64,000 bases of DNA from Planctomycetaceae bacterium. Lineage in GTDB: Bacteria > Planctomycetota > Planctomycetia > Planctomycetales > Planctomycetaceae. Made by a program: the position numbers and the translations under genes. Positions 45,756 through 56,399 of this stretch are shown one piece after another. Numbering within the stretch: position 1 is the stretch's first letter; the number at the start of each line of letters is the position of its first letter. The notes beneath the pieces were generated by a model. It made no database searches and was not told the DNA's origin. It worked only from the letters and a program-made list of their open reading frames with translations. Location of the stretch: positions 1-64,000 of the forward strand of contig JAGQPX010000134.1 of the NCBI GenBank assembly GCA_020426505.1, read 5' to 3'.

Positions 45756-46613
45756 CTACGATATGCGCAGGATACCCGACGCGCACAGGTCTTCACGGCA
45801 GAGGTTGAGTACGCCCCGGTCGGCGATCAGGGTCACGAAGGGGGCGTGCACGCGGCGACAGGCGCGGGAGAGTTCGGTCTGTAAGCGACTGAGACGCTCG
45901 GTGTATCCGGCGATCGCCTGTCGATTGACGAGCATGTCGGTTTCGGCACCTCCTTCGATGTCCACCAGTCGCCGACCGCCGAGTTCCGTTGGGTCAGCCT
46001 CCCACGCGGTCAGTAACTGAATGACCCACAAGGCACTGGCGCCGGCGGCCAGTCGGCGGATGAGTGATCCCGGATCGTGGGGGAACAGAAAGTCGCTGAC
46101 GAAGATCCGCACCGCCTGCGGTTTGAGTGGCACGGCTTGTTCATTGAGGAGTTCTGTCAGCGTAGTCACTCCGTCGAACGGCATCGTCTCGATCTGATCA
46201 AGGGCTTCGATCCCAAGGGGACGAATCGGCCGATGATCGTTGAGCGGGATCAGCGTCGGACGTCCGCCGATTCGGCCACACATCTGAGCAAACGACGCGG
46301 CCAGCTGACGGGTCACGCGAGCCTTCACTCCTTCGCCGGTGGTCATCGAGCGGCTGGCATCGAAGAGAATCTCGGTCCGAGGGCTGATCTCCTCGCGATA
46401 CATGCGGACCATCAGAGCGTCAGACCGAGCGTAGGCGGCCCAGTCGACATGCCGGATATCGTCACCCGGCAGGTACTCCCGATACTCCTGAAACTCCAGC
46501 GAGCTCCCGGTGCCGCGACCCAACAACTCGCCAGACCGCCCGGCAGTCGGCATGCGGGGCAGACCGAGCGCGTACGTGTTGACGACCTGCCGAACCTCCG
46601 GATCGTTTCGCAT
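45756..46613 (-). CDS. DUF58 domain protein (vWA-like)
   Basis: A 285-residue DUF58 protein. The hallmark FQEYREYLPGDDIRHVDWAAYARSD lies near residues 40-65, and DASRSM with a downstream vWA-like pattern (IFVSDFLFPHDP) resembles a MIDAS fold. These proteins often sit beside a MoxR ATPase gene; none is in the window. ATG 46613 is chosen; upstream extension uses TTG. Role in chaperone or envelope assembly is inferred from family context only. Confidence 0.9.
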   Translation of the reverse strand: MRNDPEVRQVVNTYALGLPRMPTAGRSGELLGRGTGSSLEFQEYREYLPGDDIRHVDWAAYARSDALMVRMYREEISPRTEILFDASRSMTTGEGVKARVTRQLAASFAQMCGRIGGRPTLIPLNDHRPIRPLGIEALDQIETMPFDGVTTLTELLNEQAVPLKPQAVRIFVSDFLFPHDPGSLIRRLAAGASALWVIQLLTAWEADPTELGGRRLVDIEGGAETDMLVNRQAIAGYTERLSRLQTELSRACRRVHAPFVTLIADRGVLNLCREDLCASGILRIS

Positions 46614-46777
46614 GTCTGGCCAATCGTTGGAGTGAGAATGTCTGCCTCTCAAGAGTAAGCGACAGCCGATCTGTGAAAAAGGAAAGAAGGGGCTTGTCGC
46701 CCGATTCCATCTGCTATGATCTCCCCTGTGAATGACCCGCCTCGGCTCCCTCGCTCGAGCCGGCCGTGCTTTGCTGA

Positions 46778-48133
46778 ATGCATCTGCGATGCGTCGCTAA
46801 TTCGCGAATCCGAAAACCTGTGACATCCCTGCAACCCCCCGTGGTCGCCGGTGAACGACCGAAGACCATCTACAACAAGACCTTCTGGCTGGCGTATCTC
46901 GCGAACGTCCTGCTGGTGACGGCCAATGCGCTGACGTTTCGCTTTGCCGAGTTCGTCAAATGGCTGGGGGGGACGGAGTCGCTGACCGGGCAGATCGTCA
47001 GCGTGGGCATCGTCGGTTCGTTGATTGTGCGGTTCACGTTGGGACGAGACATCGACGGGCACGGCGTGAGACGCATGTGGATCGGTTGCTCGACGCTCTT
47101 CATCCTCGGAGCCGGTCTGATGACGATTACACAGTCTCTCGACTGGCAGATTTATGCAGCACGAGCAGCGTTCACCGTTGGCCTCGCGAGCATGTTTGCC
47201 TGTTCGATCTCGCACATTCAGGCGCAAGTGCCGCCTCATCGTCGGACCGAGGTCTTGGGCAGTCTTGGCTCCAGCGGGTTTGTCGGCATGATTCTCGGCG
47301 CACAGATGGGTGACCTGATCTTTCTGTCGATCCCCATGAGCCGCGCGGTTTTCATTGCACTGTTCGGAGGCACAACCTTTTGCGGCCTGTTGTACCTCAT
47401 GCTGGTACTCATCATCACGCAGCGCGATGAGCACACACGACCACACGAGACGCCGGCTGCTCACAAACTGATATTCCGGTATTGGCCGGGCCCCGTCGTA
47501 TTCGTCGCCCTGATGATGGGCGTGGGATTCGTCGTGACGACCGTGTTTCTCACTCGGCATGCAACTGAGTTGGGGTTACCCGGTATCCGGACATTCTTCA
47601 CCGCTTACCCGGCCAGTGCGTTCGTGGTCCGCATGATCTCACGCACCTGGAGTCGATCGATGGGTCGACATCGCATGATTCTGCTCGGACTCGCCGGGCA
47701 CGCGCTTGGGCATCTTTGGCTTTGCCGAGTGACGACCGAATGGGACTTGATCATCCCCGCCATCGGCTGCGGATTCGGACACGCCCTGTTGTTCCCGTGC
47801 GTCGTTTCGCTCGGAGCGGGTGCCTTTCCGCCTGAGTACCGAGGCAGTGGGACGACGATCACGTTGGGCTTCATGGATCTGGGGGTGTTCATTTCCGCTC
47901 CGATCCTCGGGCGCGTGATTGACACTTACGGTTTCAATGCCATGTTTCTGACGTCGGCGGGGACCGCAATTGCGATCGGTTTGTTCTACGCTGTCAGGAC
48001 CTTCGGGCTGACCGACGCGGACAGCGACTCAGTTACACTCGATCGACCGGTACAGCCATCCATTGCTGCAGAGACCGAGTCGTCACCCGAACCGGTGCTC
48101 GTCTGTGCGGACGAGGCGGGCCTCATGGAGTGA
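46778..48133 (+). CDS. Major facilitator superfamily transporter
   Basis: A 451-residue MFS transporter with about 12 hydrophobic segments, starting with KTFWLAYLANVLLVTANALTF. The cytoplasmic loop 2-3 motif is RFTLGRDIDGHGVRRMWIG, a variant of GxLaDrxGRkr. Substrate is not predictable. ATG 46778 is used; a GTG at 46820 is an alternative start. The 40-residue C-terminal tail is hydrophilic and acidic. It converges on the small gene at 48145 with 11 bases between. Confidence 0.9.
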   Translation: MHLRCVANSRIRKPVTSLQPPVVAGERPKTIYNKTFWLAYLANVLLVTANALTFRFAEFVKWLGGTESLTGQIVSVGIVGSLIVRFTLGRDIDGHGVRRMWIGCSTLFILGAGLMTITQSLDWQIYAARAAFTVGLASMFACSISHIQAQVPPHRRTEVLGSLGSSGFVGMILGAQMGDLIFLSIPMSRAVFIALFGGTTFCGLLYLMLVLIITQRDEHTRPHETPAAHKLIFRYWPGPVVFVALMMGVGFVVTTVFLTRHATELGLPGIRTFFTAYPASAFVVRMISRTWSRSMGRHRMILLGLAGHALGHLWLCRVTTEWDLIIPAIGCGFGHALLFPCVVSLGAGAFPPEYRGSGTTITLGFMDLGVFISAPILGRVIDTYGFNAMFLTSAGTAIAIGLFYAVRTFGLTDADSDSVTLDRPVQPSIAAETESSPEPVLVCADEAGLME

Positions 48134-48144
48134 CCGTGCATGGG

Positions 48145-48447
48145 TCACGAATCACCGGTCGACTTTTTGGGCTTCTTGAGCTTGATCACGCCTCGCTGAA
48201 TCTCGTCGACGACCGCAGCTAACACAGAAGGGTCCTTGCTGCCCACGACATGCTCAACGCGACTCTCCGGAATACCGAGTCGCGTCATGACATTCTCAGC
48301 CGTCTCCCAATGCTTGGCTCGCTGCTTGACCGTTGTTGCGAGAAACAGATTGGTCACCAATTCGGCGAGCCGCTGCTCGTCAATCTGGTCCCGATTCTCA
48401 TAGAAACGGGAGATCACCTTCTGCTGGTATTTCGAATATTCGGGCAT
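48145..48447 (-). CDS. Conserved small protein of unknown function
   Basis: A 100-residue protein, mostly helical (YSKYQQKVISRFYENRDQIDEQRLAELVTNLFLATTVKQ), with a basic end (GVIKLKKPKKS). No domain I can name. Its start lies five bases past the GH57 stop, so it is the last gene of that operon. Confidence 0.6.
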   Translation of the reverse strand: MPEYSKYQQKVISRFYENRDQIDEQRLAELVTNLFLATTVKQRAKHWETAENVMTRLGIPESRVEHVVGSKDPSVLAAVVDEIQRGVIKLKKPKKSTGDS

Positions 48448-48452
48448 TGTGT

Positions 48453-50636
48453 TCAGACCCCGGAGACGACGTTTGAAAGTTGTCGGGCTTGAGCGGCGGA
48501 TGTGTCGAGGGTGAGTTTGATCGTCACGCTCCAGCGGCCACTTTCATCTGGTGTGAACTCCCAGTGAGGGATGACCGCTGCGCTCTGGTGCACGAGTTCG
48601 AATCCGCCTTCGGACTGGCTGACGGTTTGAACGGGGAGCGTCCAGATTCCCCCGGCAGTTGAAAGATCGAGAGACGCGTCGACGCCCAGCCATTCGTCGA
48701 CGAGTCCGATGCGGTCGGTCTCATCGATGCCTAGGACGCTTTGCAGCTGGCCGAGTTGACCGCCATCGGCTCCGTAGAAATAGCGATCATCAGCACCTGC
48801 GGCCATCGAGGCGAAGTTGAACTCGACGGCGAAGTGCAGTGGCTGGCCGACGGGCAGATTCTCCAGCAGATAATCGACCTGCAACAGTCCGCCGGTGGAT
48901 GTGTCGAGCGAAACGGTCTTGGTAACGGACACCGCATGTTCGTCCGCGTGGCCAACACGAGTCAGTACGGCTTCGACGCGTCGATCTGAGCGGCGCAGGC
49001 GAGAGTCGTAGACGCCCGTCAGAAAGTCGCCGATTTCTCCCTCACCCTGGTCGAACTCTTCAAGCGTCAATCCGGGTCGAAGGAAGTGATCGACAAGACT
49101 CTTGCGAGGCCAGCGGTCGTATGTCAGTTTTTGATCAAGGTCCGGCTGTTTGAAATGCACCAAATCGTGAATGCTGACCGTTCCACCGCCGTCACCATTG
49201 TCCTGATGGGCGGCATGATCACGTACCTTCTGGTGATACGGCTCCGGACGCCGATTGAGAGTCGCCAGCAGGTTGACGCCGGGTCCGCGCAAATCCAGTT
49301 CGTAGAGATGTCCCCCTCGTGCCGGGGCGAGATAGCCGACCAGTCGATCGCTCGACAGGCGAATTTCCTTGCGGGCATCGAGGTTGAAGTCCTCAGCTTC
49401 GATCTCTACCCATTTGCCTTCACGACCGTTAATTGCTTCGAGGGCCGTATCGGCCACGATGAGATGTTTGTAGATGGCATTCCTCAAGTGAGGTAGGTAG
49501 AGGCCTCCGAAGGCTCCATGCCAGTAGGGACAGTTGCATTGGCCACGATGGAGTTCCGTCTGTGCCCGATGCAGCCGTTCGGGTTGTAGTCGCCCGACCT
49601 CGGAGCCAGCAACGCGATCGAGCTTTTCGCTAACCTCACGCATGCGGCAGTACATCTCGTTGGATTCGGGATACTTCACGAGGAAGTTTCGCCAGAATCC
49701 GGCACGCACGAACTGACGCAGCTCGCCCCAATCATGGTCGTGTTCGTGAGCGTGCACCAGATGGTGATAGGTGACTTGCTGCTGCGTCGGCAACGCCCAC
49801 TCGGTCATCTCCCGGTAACTCGAGTCAGGCAGGTAGATGCGTCCTAACGGAGCCACGTTGTCGACCGCCTCTGCCAGTGTCGCGACCTTTAGCCACTCCT
49901 GATTCGCCATCAGGGAATCGAAGAAGCGGCGCAGCCAGCCGTCGTCGTAGACATGCTCTTTGGTCCCGGGCCATGTGCCGAATTTCTCGCCGTCGTCTCC
50001 GAAGGATACGACGGGCGTCGCCTGTGTCTCGTAGATGTGCCGCAGGTAATCGATGGTCGCCTGCGGATCCTGAAACGGGATCGTGTATCGGAGCCTCTCG
50101 CTGCCTGGGAATATCTTGAGCAGTCGGCCTTCGTCCTCGGTCAGGTAGTAGCCGTGCAGTTTCTCATCCGACAACCCGGCTCCTCGGAAGTGGAAGTCAT
50201 CGACGATCGTGTACTCGATCCCCGCGTCGGTGATGTCGCCGGTGAAGGTCTGTTCCCACACACGCTCCGGGACCCACATGCCGCGCACATGGCAGCCAAA
50301 CGCCTGCTCCAGGAACTGCGTGTAGGCACGAATCTGTCCGATGCGGTCCCGTCGTGGGATGCACGCGAGGATTGGCTCGAAGAATGGTCCACCGAGAATC
50401 TCGATCTGCCCGCGCTCGACGAACCTTCTCAGCCGCTCGACGTACTCGGGATCATGCTCGACGATCCATTCCAGCAGGCTTCCAGAGGTGTGCAGACTGA
50501 TCGGCAGATCGGGATAGTCTTCGAGCACCTCCAGAAACGGTCGGTAACTGTCCGCCGCCGCCGCCTCGAACACGCCGTCAAAGTTGCCGACCGGCTGATG
50601 ATTATGCAGAGCGAGGACGAGTCGAAGATGAGACAT
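48453..50636 (-). CDS. GH57 alpha-glucanotransferase/amylase with DUF1925-DUF1926
   Basis: A 727-residue GH57 enzyme. The catalytic barrel opens with [29 protein letters not shown] carries the probable nucleophile Glu, and [14 protein letters not shown] and [13 protein letters not shown] follow. The C-terminal half has the beta-sandwich layout of the DUF1925 and DUF1926 domains found in 4-alpha-glucanotransferases. Length fits that group. ATG 50636 starts the enzyme; the frame upstream has no features. Lies with glgA and another GH57 in an alpha-glucan operon. Confidence 0.92.
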   Translation of the reverse strand: MSHLRLVLALHNHQPVGNFDGVFEAAAADSYRPFLEVLEDYPDLPISLHTSGSLLEWIVEHDPEYVERLRRFVERGQIEILGGPFFEPILACIPRRDRIGQIRAYTQFLEQAFGCHVRGMWVPERVWEQTFTGDITDAGIEYTIVDDFHFRGAGLSDEKLHGYYLTEDEGRLLKIFPGSERLRYTIPFQDPQATIDYLRHIYETQATPVVSFGDDGEKFGTWPGTKEHVYDDGWLRRFFDSLMANQEWLKVATLAEAVDNVAPLGRIYLPDSSYREMTEWALPTQQQVTYHHLVHAHEHDHDWGELRQFVRAGFWRNFLVKYPESNEMYCRMREVSEKLDRVAGSEVGRLQPERLHRAQTELHRGQCNCPYWHGAFGGLYLPHLRNAIYKHLIVADTALEAINGREGKWVEIEAEDFNLDARKEIRLSSDRLVGYLAPARGGHLYELDLRGPGVNLLATLNRRPEPYHQKVRDHAAHQDNGDGGGTVSIHDLVHFKQPDLDQKLTYDRWPRKSLVDHFLRPGLTLEEFDQGEGEIGDFLTGVYDSRLRRSDRRVEAVLTRVGHADEHAVSVTKTVSLDTSTGGLLQVDYLLENLPVGQPLHFAVEFNFASMAAGADDRYFYGADGGQLGQLQSVLGIDETDRIGLVDEWLGVDASLDLSTAGGIWTLPVQTVSQSEGGFELVHQSAAVIPHWEFTPDESGRWSVTIKLTLDTSAAQARQLSNVVSGV

Positions 50637-50788
50637 GGCAGCAGGTTGACCGAAAGAAGGAAACGGCGGGTTCGCTCGGCGCAAGCGGTTGCCCGCCAAG
50701 TGATAGCGTAATTCAGGTCAATCGCTCAAGGCTGATTCGGGTCTCTCGATGACCGCAAGGCAGGACGTCAAGCAGTCTCGCGTACCGT

Positions 50789-51361
50789 TTAGGCAGTTGC
50801 AGTTGAGCGACGGAAGAGTTCATTGAGCGGAAGCTTGAAGCCGGGCAGGATGTCGCCGCCGTCCAGCGTGGCTTTTTCGTCGAGGATCATCGTCTCTGTC
50901 GGGGAAGAGTAGCAGTAGATCCGCCTGTGTTCGGGATGGACCACCCATACTGCTTCGACACCGTGAGCGAAGTATTCAATCGTCTTCTCCTCAACGTCCC
51001 TCGCCAAATCGTGAGTGCTAGTGACTTCAATGGCGATTGTGGGGACGACCTCCCAGTCACCCGTCTCCGGGACTTCGCGATCGAGTGGCCAGCGATTTGC
51101 TGAGACAAACGCGACGTCCGGTCGCCGTCGCAGGTTCGCCTCGGGGTCGATGATCAACAGCGCTTCCATTACGGGAGTGCCGATCGGGTGATCAACAAGG
51201 AATGACCTCAAGGCGAAGTAAACGTCTCCTGCGATTAAATTGGACTGAATACTCATCGGCGGCAGCTCCACTTTCACTCCGTTGACGACCTCGTACAGCG
51301 GCTCTTCAGGAGAAGCTGGCGGGCTGGTCGTCGTCGTCGGTTCTGCGAAGCCGGTTGACAT
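50789..51361 (-). CDS. Uma2 family endonuclease
   Basis: A 190-residue Uma2-type PD-(D/E)XK fold protein. Motifs RRRPDVAFVS, DWEVVPTIAIEVTS, DVEEKTIEYFAHGVEAVWVVHPE fit the nuclease core, with Asp, Glu and Lys at the expected places. Family members are common in planctomycetes and cyanobacteria; their biological role is unclear. AGGTGG lies just before the ATG. It interrupts the glycogen-enzyme operon between galT and the second GH57 gene. Confidence 0.9.
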   Translation of the reverse strand: MSTGFAEPTTTTSPPASPEEPLYEVVNGVKVELPPMSIQSNLIAGDVYFALRSFLVDHPIGTPVMEALLIIDPEANLRRRPDVAFVSANRWPLDREVPETGDWEVVPTIAIEVTSTHDLARDVEEKTIEYFAHGVEAVWVVHPEHRRIYCYSSPTETMILDEKATLDGGDILPGFKLPLNELFRRSTATA

Positions 51362-51445
51362 GGGCCACCTGGTGAGATTCTGAGAAAAGGAACCGTCTAC
51401 ACAGTCTACCAGACGGTTGTGTCTGCCTCCAGATGTTCTGGCCCG

Positions 51446-52471
51446 TCACTCAACGACCGTCTCCCGCAGGAATCTCGCTGCTTTCTCAGGTGCGACCGGG
51501 TTGATGTAGAAGCCGCTGCCCCATTCAAAGCCGGCGACGCGAGCGAGACGTGGGAAGATCTCCAGATGCCAGCAGTAGTGCGGGACCTCCTGCACATCAA
51601 ACGGAGCTGTGTGAATCACGTAATTATACGGCGGGTCATCAAGGGCCAGTTCCAGTTTGCAAAGAGTCTCCTTGAGGACGCTGCCCATCTCCTCGATGCA
51701 CGGTCGCGTGATATTTTCGAAGTGGCTGGTGTGGTTCTTGGGGACGATGCAGGTCTCGAACGGGAAGCGACTGGCATAAGGGCAGAACACAACGAAGTCA
51801 GGTGAGTCGATCACGATGCGATCGCCGGTCGCTAGTTCTTGTTGCACCATGTCCGCGAAGATCGATCGGCCGCGGTAGCGGAAGTAGGCGTCGGCTCCCT
51901 GCATTTCCTCTTGAATGCTGATGGGGATGATTGGATTGACGATCAGTTGCGAGTGACTGTGGTCGAGCGATGCGCCGGCGAGGGCTCCTTTGTTCTTGAA
52001 GATCAGTCCGTGGACCAGTCGCCGATCTTTTTTGAGGTCAACCAAGCGGTCGCGATAGACCCAGAGGACCTCGCGAATGTTGTCGACCGTTAGTCGGGAC
52101 ATGTTGGTCTCACGATGGGGGCATTCAATGATGACCTCGTGAGCGCCGACGCCGCTCATGACGTCATACATGCCGTCACCCCGATTTGTCAGTTCGCCCT
52201 CGACGCGGAGAGCTGGATACTTGTTGGGGATGACACGCACCCGCCAGCCGGGTCCGTTGGGCTCGGTGTGCGGTTCACGGTAAGCGAGAATCTCAGGAGT
52301 GGTCGTGTCCTCGTTACCCTCCAGAAACGGGTCGAAGGCATCCGGGTCGAGTTCATCGCCGGCGTCGCTGATGTTCTGCGGACGGGTGAGTCGATCGGGG
52401 GCAATAATCACCCAGCGACCGACAATCGGGTCCTTCCGCAGTTCGGGCATGGTGGAGTTGGTGGAACTCAT
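51446..52471 (-). CDS. galT: Galactose-1-phosphate uridylyltransferase
   Basis: A 341-residue GalT. The active-site motif is SLDHSHSQL (HxHxQ) with nucleophile His; [17 protein letters not shown] and [11 protein letters not shown] are also typical. Two Cys near the zinc site are less clear. It exchanges UMP between UDP-glucose and galactose 1-phosphate, feeding sugar nucleotides. GGAG lies five bases before the ATG. It lies 61 bases after the GH57 gene in the glgA operon. Confidence 0.94.
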   Translation of the reverse strand: MSSTNSTMPELRKDPIVGRWVIIAPDRLTRPQNISDAGDELDPDAFDPFLEGNEDTTTPEILAYREPHTEPNGPGWRVRVIPNKYPALRVEGELTNRGDGMYDVMSGVGAHEVIIECPHRETNMSRLTVDNIREVLWVYRDRLVDLKKDRRLVHGLIFKNKGALAGASLDHSHSQLIVNPIIPISIQEEMQGADAYFRYRGRSIFADMVQQELATGDRIVIDSPDFVVFCPYASRFPFETCIVPKNHTSHFENITRPCIEEMGSVLKETLCKLELALDDPPYNYVIHTAPFDVQEVPHYCWHLEIFPRLARVAGFEWGSGFYINPVAPEKAARFLRETVVE

Positions 52472-52532
52472 AAGTCTCCGGGATTGCTGATCTGCAGGCG
52501 ATAGGAATTGCCAACGTGTTCAGGTGTCGGAT

Positions 52533-54710
52533 TCAAACGTGCCATAGCCGTTGTTCGAAATCTAATGCAGGGACGACCAGTTCGATGGACCCTTCGCTGG
52601 GGGCTCGATCAAGGCTGTTCTTGTTCCGTGTGATTTCGATCGAGAAGTGCATGGCGTCGCCCGGCGAAAGCTTGAGGGCCGAGAAGGGGACACCGACTTC
52701 GAGAATGGTGTCCATCGCCACTTCTATTCCCGCGCTGTTGAGAGACCGCTTCTTACGCAGGAGCTGGGCCTGCGGCGTTCCACCCAATCCAGTGATGTGG
52801 ATGTCGATCCCCTCGGGCGATGCAAACCGAACGTGTACTTCATCGGTTGACGTGAGTAGTGCATTCGCGTCGACGCGGATGTACACATGTGTTGCGTTAA
52901 AGCCGAAGAAAAGGTCCTTGATGACTCCCTCGCTCACGAGCGACATCGTGCCTCGCTCGCTCCCCGGTACATAGTGCCCTGCGTCGATCCACTCGAAGTA
53001 AGTCTGGCGGCCATCGACCTTGACGTTCGAGAACCCGCGAGGCTGTGTGTGGATCAGTTTTCGTTCGGATTGCGTGATTGGCTGAAACAGAATCGATGGC
53101 ACCGGGTCGCCGAGGATTGTGTACACGTTCTGCAGATGCTTGCGACAGAGTTGATCGAACAGCGCATCAAGATCGGATGAGTGATCATCGCCGTACCACC
53201 AATACCAGTCGCTCCCCTCTGCGATGTACAACTCCTCCCACGCACTGGCGAGGGACTTCGGGGCGAGGTCGTCTCGTGATTCGGCAGCCTTGAGGTGCTC
53301 ACGGGTCATGTGGACGCAGTCCCATGCCGCGTTGTCCTCGTGATGGCCGATCCAGATGGCGAAATTGTGCGAGATCCAACTCCCTGCAAAGAGCTGCTTG
53401 ATGTGATCCGTTGCGGGATACGCCTCCAAATGATCCCGGACTCGAACCGGGTTGATGTCTTCCCGAGAGACGGCTTGTTCATAGAAGTGCCGCAGGAACG
53501 ACACACCTCCATCGGGGTAGTATTCCCAGCAGTTCTCTCCATCAAGGATGACAGGCACAAGTGCCGGGCGACCCGAGTTCCGTCCTTCGACCGCTCGACC
53601 AATGCCCTCCAGTCGCCCGAGGAGATCATCGGCAGCCCGGACTGGCTCGCTTCGCTGATAGTGAAAGCCGATGAGATCACTCAGGCCATGATCGCGGAAG
53701 ATCATCTGGAGCGCCTTTTCCCCGTCGGCAGCTTCCCACGGACGGTACAGCATCTCCGGATGCCTGAGATGGCCGCTTGGGTCTCGTGACACGAACCCGT
53801 CGGTCGAATGGGCAAGGATCTCTTCGTCGGTGGCGATCCATTTGATCCCCACATCGGCGATCGCCGCGATGATGTCTTGAGACACCGAGCCTTCCGAAGG
53901 CCACATTCCCTGCGGCTTCTCGCCAAACAACTCTTCATGGAATGCGACAGCTCGCTCAAGATGCACGATGGCATCTTCTCGGTACGAGTCGAGATGTCGC
54001 GGGAGATCACAGCCGGGCATCGCCTGTCGGGCCGACTTCTTGTCCCACAACAGAGGCAGAATCGGGTGATAGAAAGGCGTTGTGGTCAGCTCGACCTGCC
54101 CGCGATCCGACAACTTCTTATGGAGCGGGATGATCTGCCTGAGGAGCTCCAGTTGTTGTTCGAGCAACCACAGTTTCTCGTCCTCAGACCATTGCCCCCC
54201 TTTGTTCAAGAATGCCCGAAGCTCTTTGTTCTCCTCGAAGGCGATGGGGTGAAACCATGTGAGGTTGTTCCAGACCTGCAGGTCGCGAAAGTCCTGTTCA
54301 GTGAATCGCGAGAGAGCCGATTGAGCATCCTCGATTAATGAACCCCGCTTCTGGTACAGCTCGAAGTAGCGAGGATAAGGGCGAATCATGTTGTCGACAT
54401 TCGCCATGAAAAAGTTGTCCAGCAGATAGGCCCCATCCGCCTCGTTCAACCCGTCTGCCGGCATACGAGACACATCAAGATGACGGTCGCTCCCGTGGTG
54501 GTCCGTGTACCGCAGAATCTGCACAAGCAGACTGGGGACCAGATTGATCGTGCAAAGGAACTCGGGCACCTCCATCAGGTGCATTGCCATCCCGTAATAG
54601 TCCTTCGTCCCGTGAAGACGGACCCACGGCATCAAGCACTCTCCGGATACATCATCCGGGTAGTAAGGTTGATGCTGGTGCCAGAACAAAGCGAGGGAGA
54701 CGGGTTGCAT
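52533..54710 (-). CDS. GH57 alpha-amylase/alpha-glucan hydrolase
   Basis: A 725-residue GH57 enzyme distinct from the one at 48453. It opens with [29 protein letters not shown] carries the probable catalytic Glu, and a [13 protein letters not shown] region follows, all typical of the COG1449 amylase group. A beta-rich C-terminal region of about 200 residues ([21 protein letters not shown]) likely binds glucan. ATG 54710 starts the conserved part. It lies 43 bases past the glgA stop, so it is probably in the same operon. Confidence 0.92.
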   Translation of the reverse strand: MQPVSLALFWHQHQPYYPDDVSGECLMPWVRLHGTKDYYGMAMHLMEVPEFLCTINLVPSLLVQILRYTDHHGSDRHLDVSRMPADGLNEADGAYLLDNFFMANVDNMIRPYPRYFELYQKRGSLIEDAQSALSRFTEQDFRDLQVWNNLTWFHPIAFEENKELRAFLNKGGQWSEDEKLWLLEQQLELLRQIIPLHKKLSDRGQVELTTTPFYHPILPLLWDKKSARQAMPGCDLPRHLDSYREDAIVHLERAVAFHEELFGEKPQGMWPSEGSVSQDIIAAIADVGIKWIATDEEILAHSTDGFVSRDPSGHLRHPEMLYRPWEAADGEKALQMIFRDHGLSDLIGFHYQRSEPVRAADDLLGRLEGIGRAVEGRNSGRPALVPVILDGENCWEYYPDGGVSFLRHFYEQAVSREDINPVRVRDHLEAYPATDHIKQLFAGSWISHNFAIWIGHHEDNAAWDCVHMTREHLKAAESRDDLAPKSLASAWEELYIAEGSDWYWWYGDDHSSDLDALFDQLCRKHLQNVYTILGDPVPSILFQPITQSERKLIHTQPRGFSNVKVDGRQTYFEWIDAGHYVPGSERGTMSLVSEGVIKDLFFGFNATHVYIRVDANALLTSTDEVHVRFASPEGIDIHITGLGGTPQAQLLRKKRSLNSAGIEVAMDTILEVGVPFSALKLSPGDAMHFSIEITRNKNSLDRAPSEGSIELVVPALDFEQRLWHV

Positions 54711-54753
54711 AGGATGCGTGCACTCAGAGAGCCGATGTGAGTTGATGCGGCGG

Positions 54754-56247
54754 CTACTCAGGTGTCGAAGGGGGATTGTTGGGGAGACTGGCGAGCGCGC
54801 GTTCGTATGTCTGCTCGTACACTTCTGCACTGCGATTCCAGGACCAGTCGCACGACATGCCATTGTCGATGAGGACGTCCCACACGTCATCGTCCCGGTA
54901 GGCAGCGAGTGCGTCTTTCAGTCGAGCCAGGAATGCGTCTGACGTGTACTCCTGAAAGTGGAAGCCGGTGGCGATCCGATCTGCGAGTGTCTCCGGGGTG
55001 CAATCAATGACCGAGTCCACCAAGCCACCCACCGCATGCACGACAGGAACCGTGCCGTAGGCTTGCGAGTACATCTGATTCAGTCCGCACGGCTCAAAAC
55101 GGCTGGGCATCAGGTAGATGTCCGACCCTGCTTCAATCTGATGTGCCAAAGTCTCATCAAAGCCGATCATCGCAGCGACCTTGTCGGGTCGTTTGCTGGC
55201 GAGGTCGCGAATGAAGTCCTCGTAATGGGAGTCTCCCGTGCCGAGGAAGACGAGCTGAATGTCCTCGCGAAGCAAGTCGTTGATGCATCCCTGAATGAGA
55301 TCGAAGCCCTTCTGCTCACTCATCCGTGAGATCATCCCGCACAAAGGAGTGAACGGATTCTCGGACAAGTTGAAGCGACGTTGCAGTTTTTTCTTGCAGG
55401 CCGCCTTGCCCGGCTTGACGTTCTCTTTCGAGTAGGGCATCGGGATGGCAGGGTCGGACTCCGGGTTCCACACGTCGATATCGATCCCGTTCAAGATGCC
55501 GGTCAACTTGCTGCCGTGGTGCTGGAGGACTCCTTCGAGTCCACAACCGAAGCGATCGGTCTGGATCTCACGTGCGTATGTGGGACTGACGGTCGTCACC
55601 GCATCCGAGAAGACGATCCCTGTCTTGAGCAGGTTCAGCTGTCCGTAGTGCTCCATTTGATTCCAGTTGAAATATTCATGACCAAGGCCGGTGAGATGCA
55701 TGTCCTGTTGCCAGAATGTGCCTTGATAGGCCATGTTGTGAATGGTCAGGACTGCTGCCGTCCGCTCAAAACCGGACTGTCGGCGATACTCGATCTGCTG
55801 AAGGGCGGGGATCAGGCCTGTTTGCCAGTCATTGGCGTGAACGATGTCCGGCTGTAGATGAAATGCTCTGGCCGTCTCCATCACGAGTCGGCTGAAGGCA
55901 CAGAACCGCTCGCAGTTGTCGGGGTAATCCGAGCCTTGTTGCACGTACAGTCCCGACCGGTCGAAGTAGTGCGGGTGGTCGATCAAGAGGACCCGAGCAT
56001 CGGAGCCTTCCAGCCGACTTTCCAACACGACAGCTCGCACTTTCAGGTCGCCAAGCGAGGTTTCGAGGAACCGCCCTGTTGGTTGACGGGGAATCGCCTC
56101 GGACATGGCCTGCCGATAGTAGGGCAGAACCAGGGTCACCTCATGACCACGGGCAGAGAGGGCTTTGCTCAGACCGCTGGCAACATCCGCCAAACCGCCT
56201 GTTTTGGCAAACGGAACAGCTTCAGAGGCGGCGAGGAGAATACGCAT
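54754..56247 (-). CDS. glgA: Glycogen synthase
   Basis: A 497-residue bacterial GT5 glycogen synthase, which adds ADP-glucose units to alpha-1,4-glucan. The signature [23 protein letters not shown] gives the KTGG ADP-glucose site, and [31 protein letters not shown] and [10 protein letters not shown] are family motifs. First gene of the operon, followed by GH57, galT, Uma2, GH57 and a small gene. No ADP-glucose pyrophosphorylase or branching enzyme is in the window. Confidence 0.95.
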   Translation of the reverse strand: MRILLAASEAVPFAKTGGLADVASGLSKALSARGHEVTLVLPYYRQAMSEAIPRQPTGRFLETSLGDLKVRAVVLESRLEGSDARVLLIDHPHYFDRSGLYVQQGSDYPDNCERFCAFSRLVMETARAFHLQPDIVHANDWQTGLIPALQQIEYRRQSGFERTAAVLTIHNMAYQGTFWQQDMHLTGLGHEYFNWNQMEHYGQLNLLKTGIVFSDAVTTVSPTYAREIQTDRFGCGLEGVLQHHGSKLTGILNGIDIDVWNPESDPAIPMPYSKENVKPGKAACKKKLQRRFNLSENPFTPLCGMISRMSEQKGFDLIQGCINDLLREDIQLVFLGTGDSHYEDFIRDLASKRPDKVAAMIGFDETLAHQIEAGSDIYLMPSRFEPCGLNQMYSQAYGTVPVVHAVGGLVDSVIDCTPETLADRIATGFHFQEYTSDAFLARLKDALAAYRDDDVWDVLIDNGMSCDWSWNRSAEVYEQTYERALASLPNNPPSTPE

Positions 56248-56399
56248 GTTCGAGGACAGAATCCCGAGTTAGCTGAACTTGGTGAAACGGAGAATAGTCA
56301 ATCGGGGGAGTAACATCCATTTCACCGAGATCGCTGTCAAACGCAAGATCAGGGTCCATTCAGGTGGCCTCTGATCCCTATGACGGTAGGATAGAGTGG

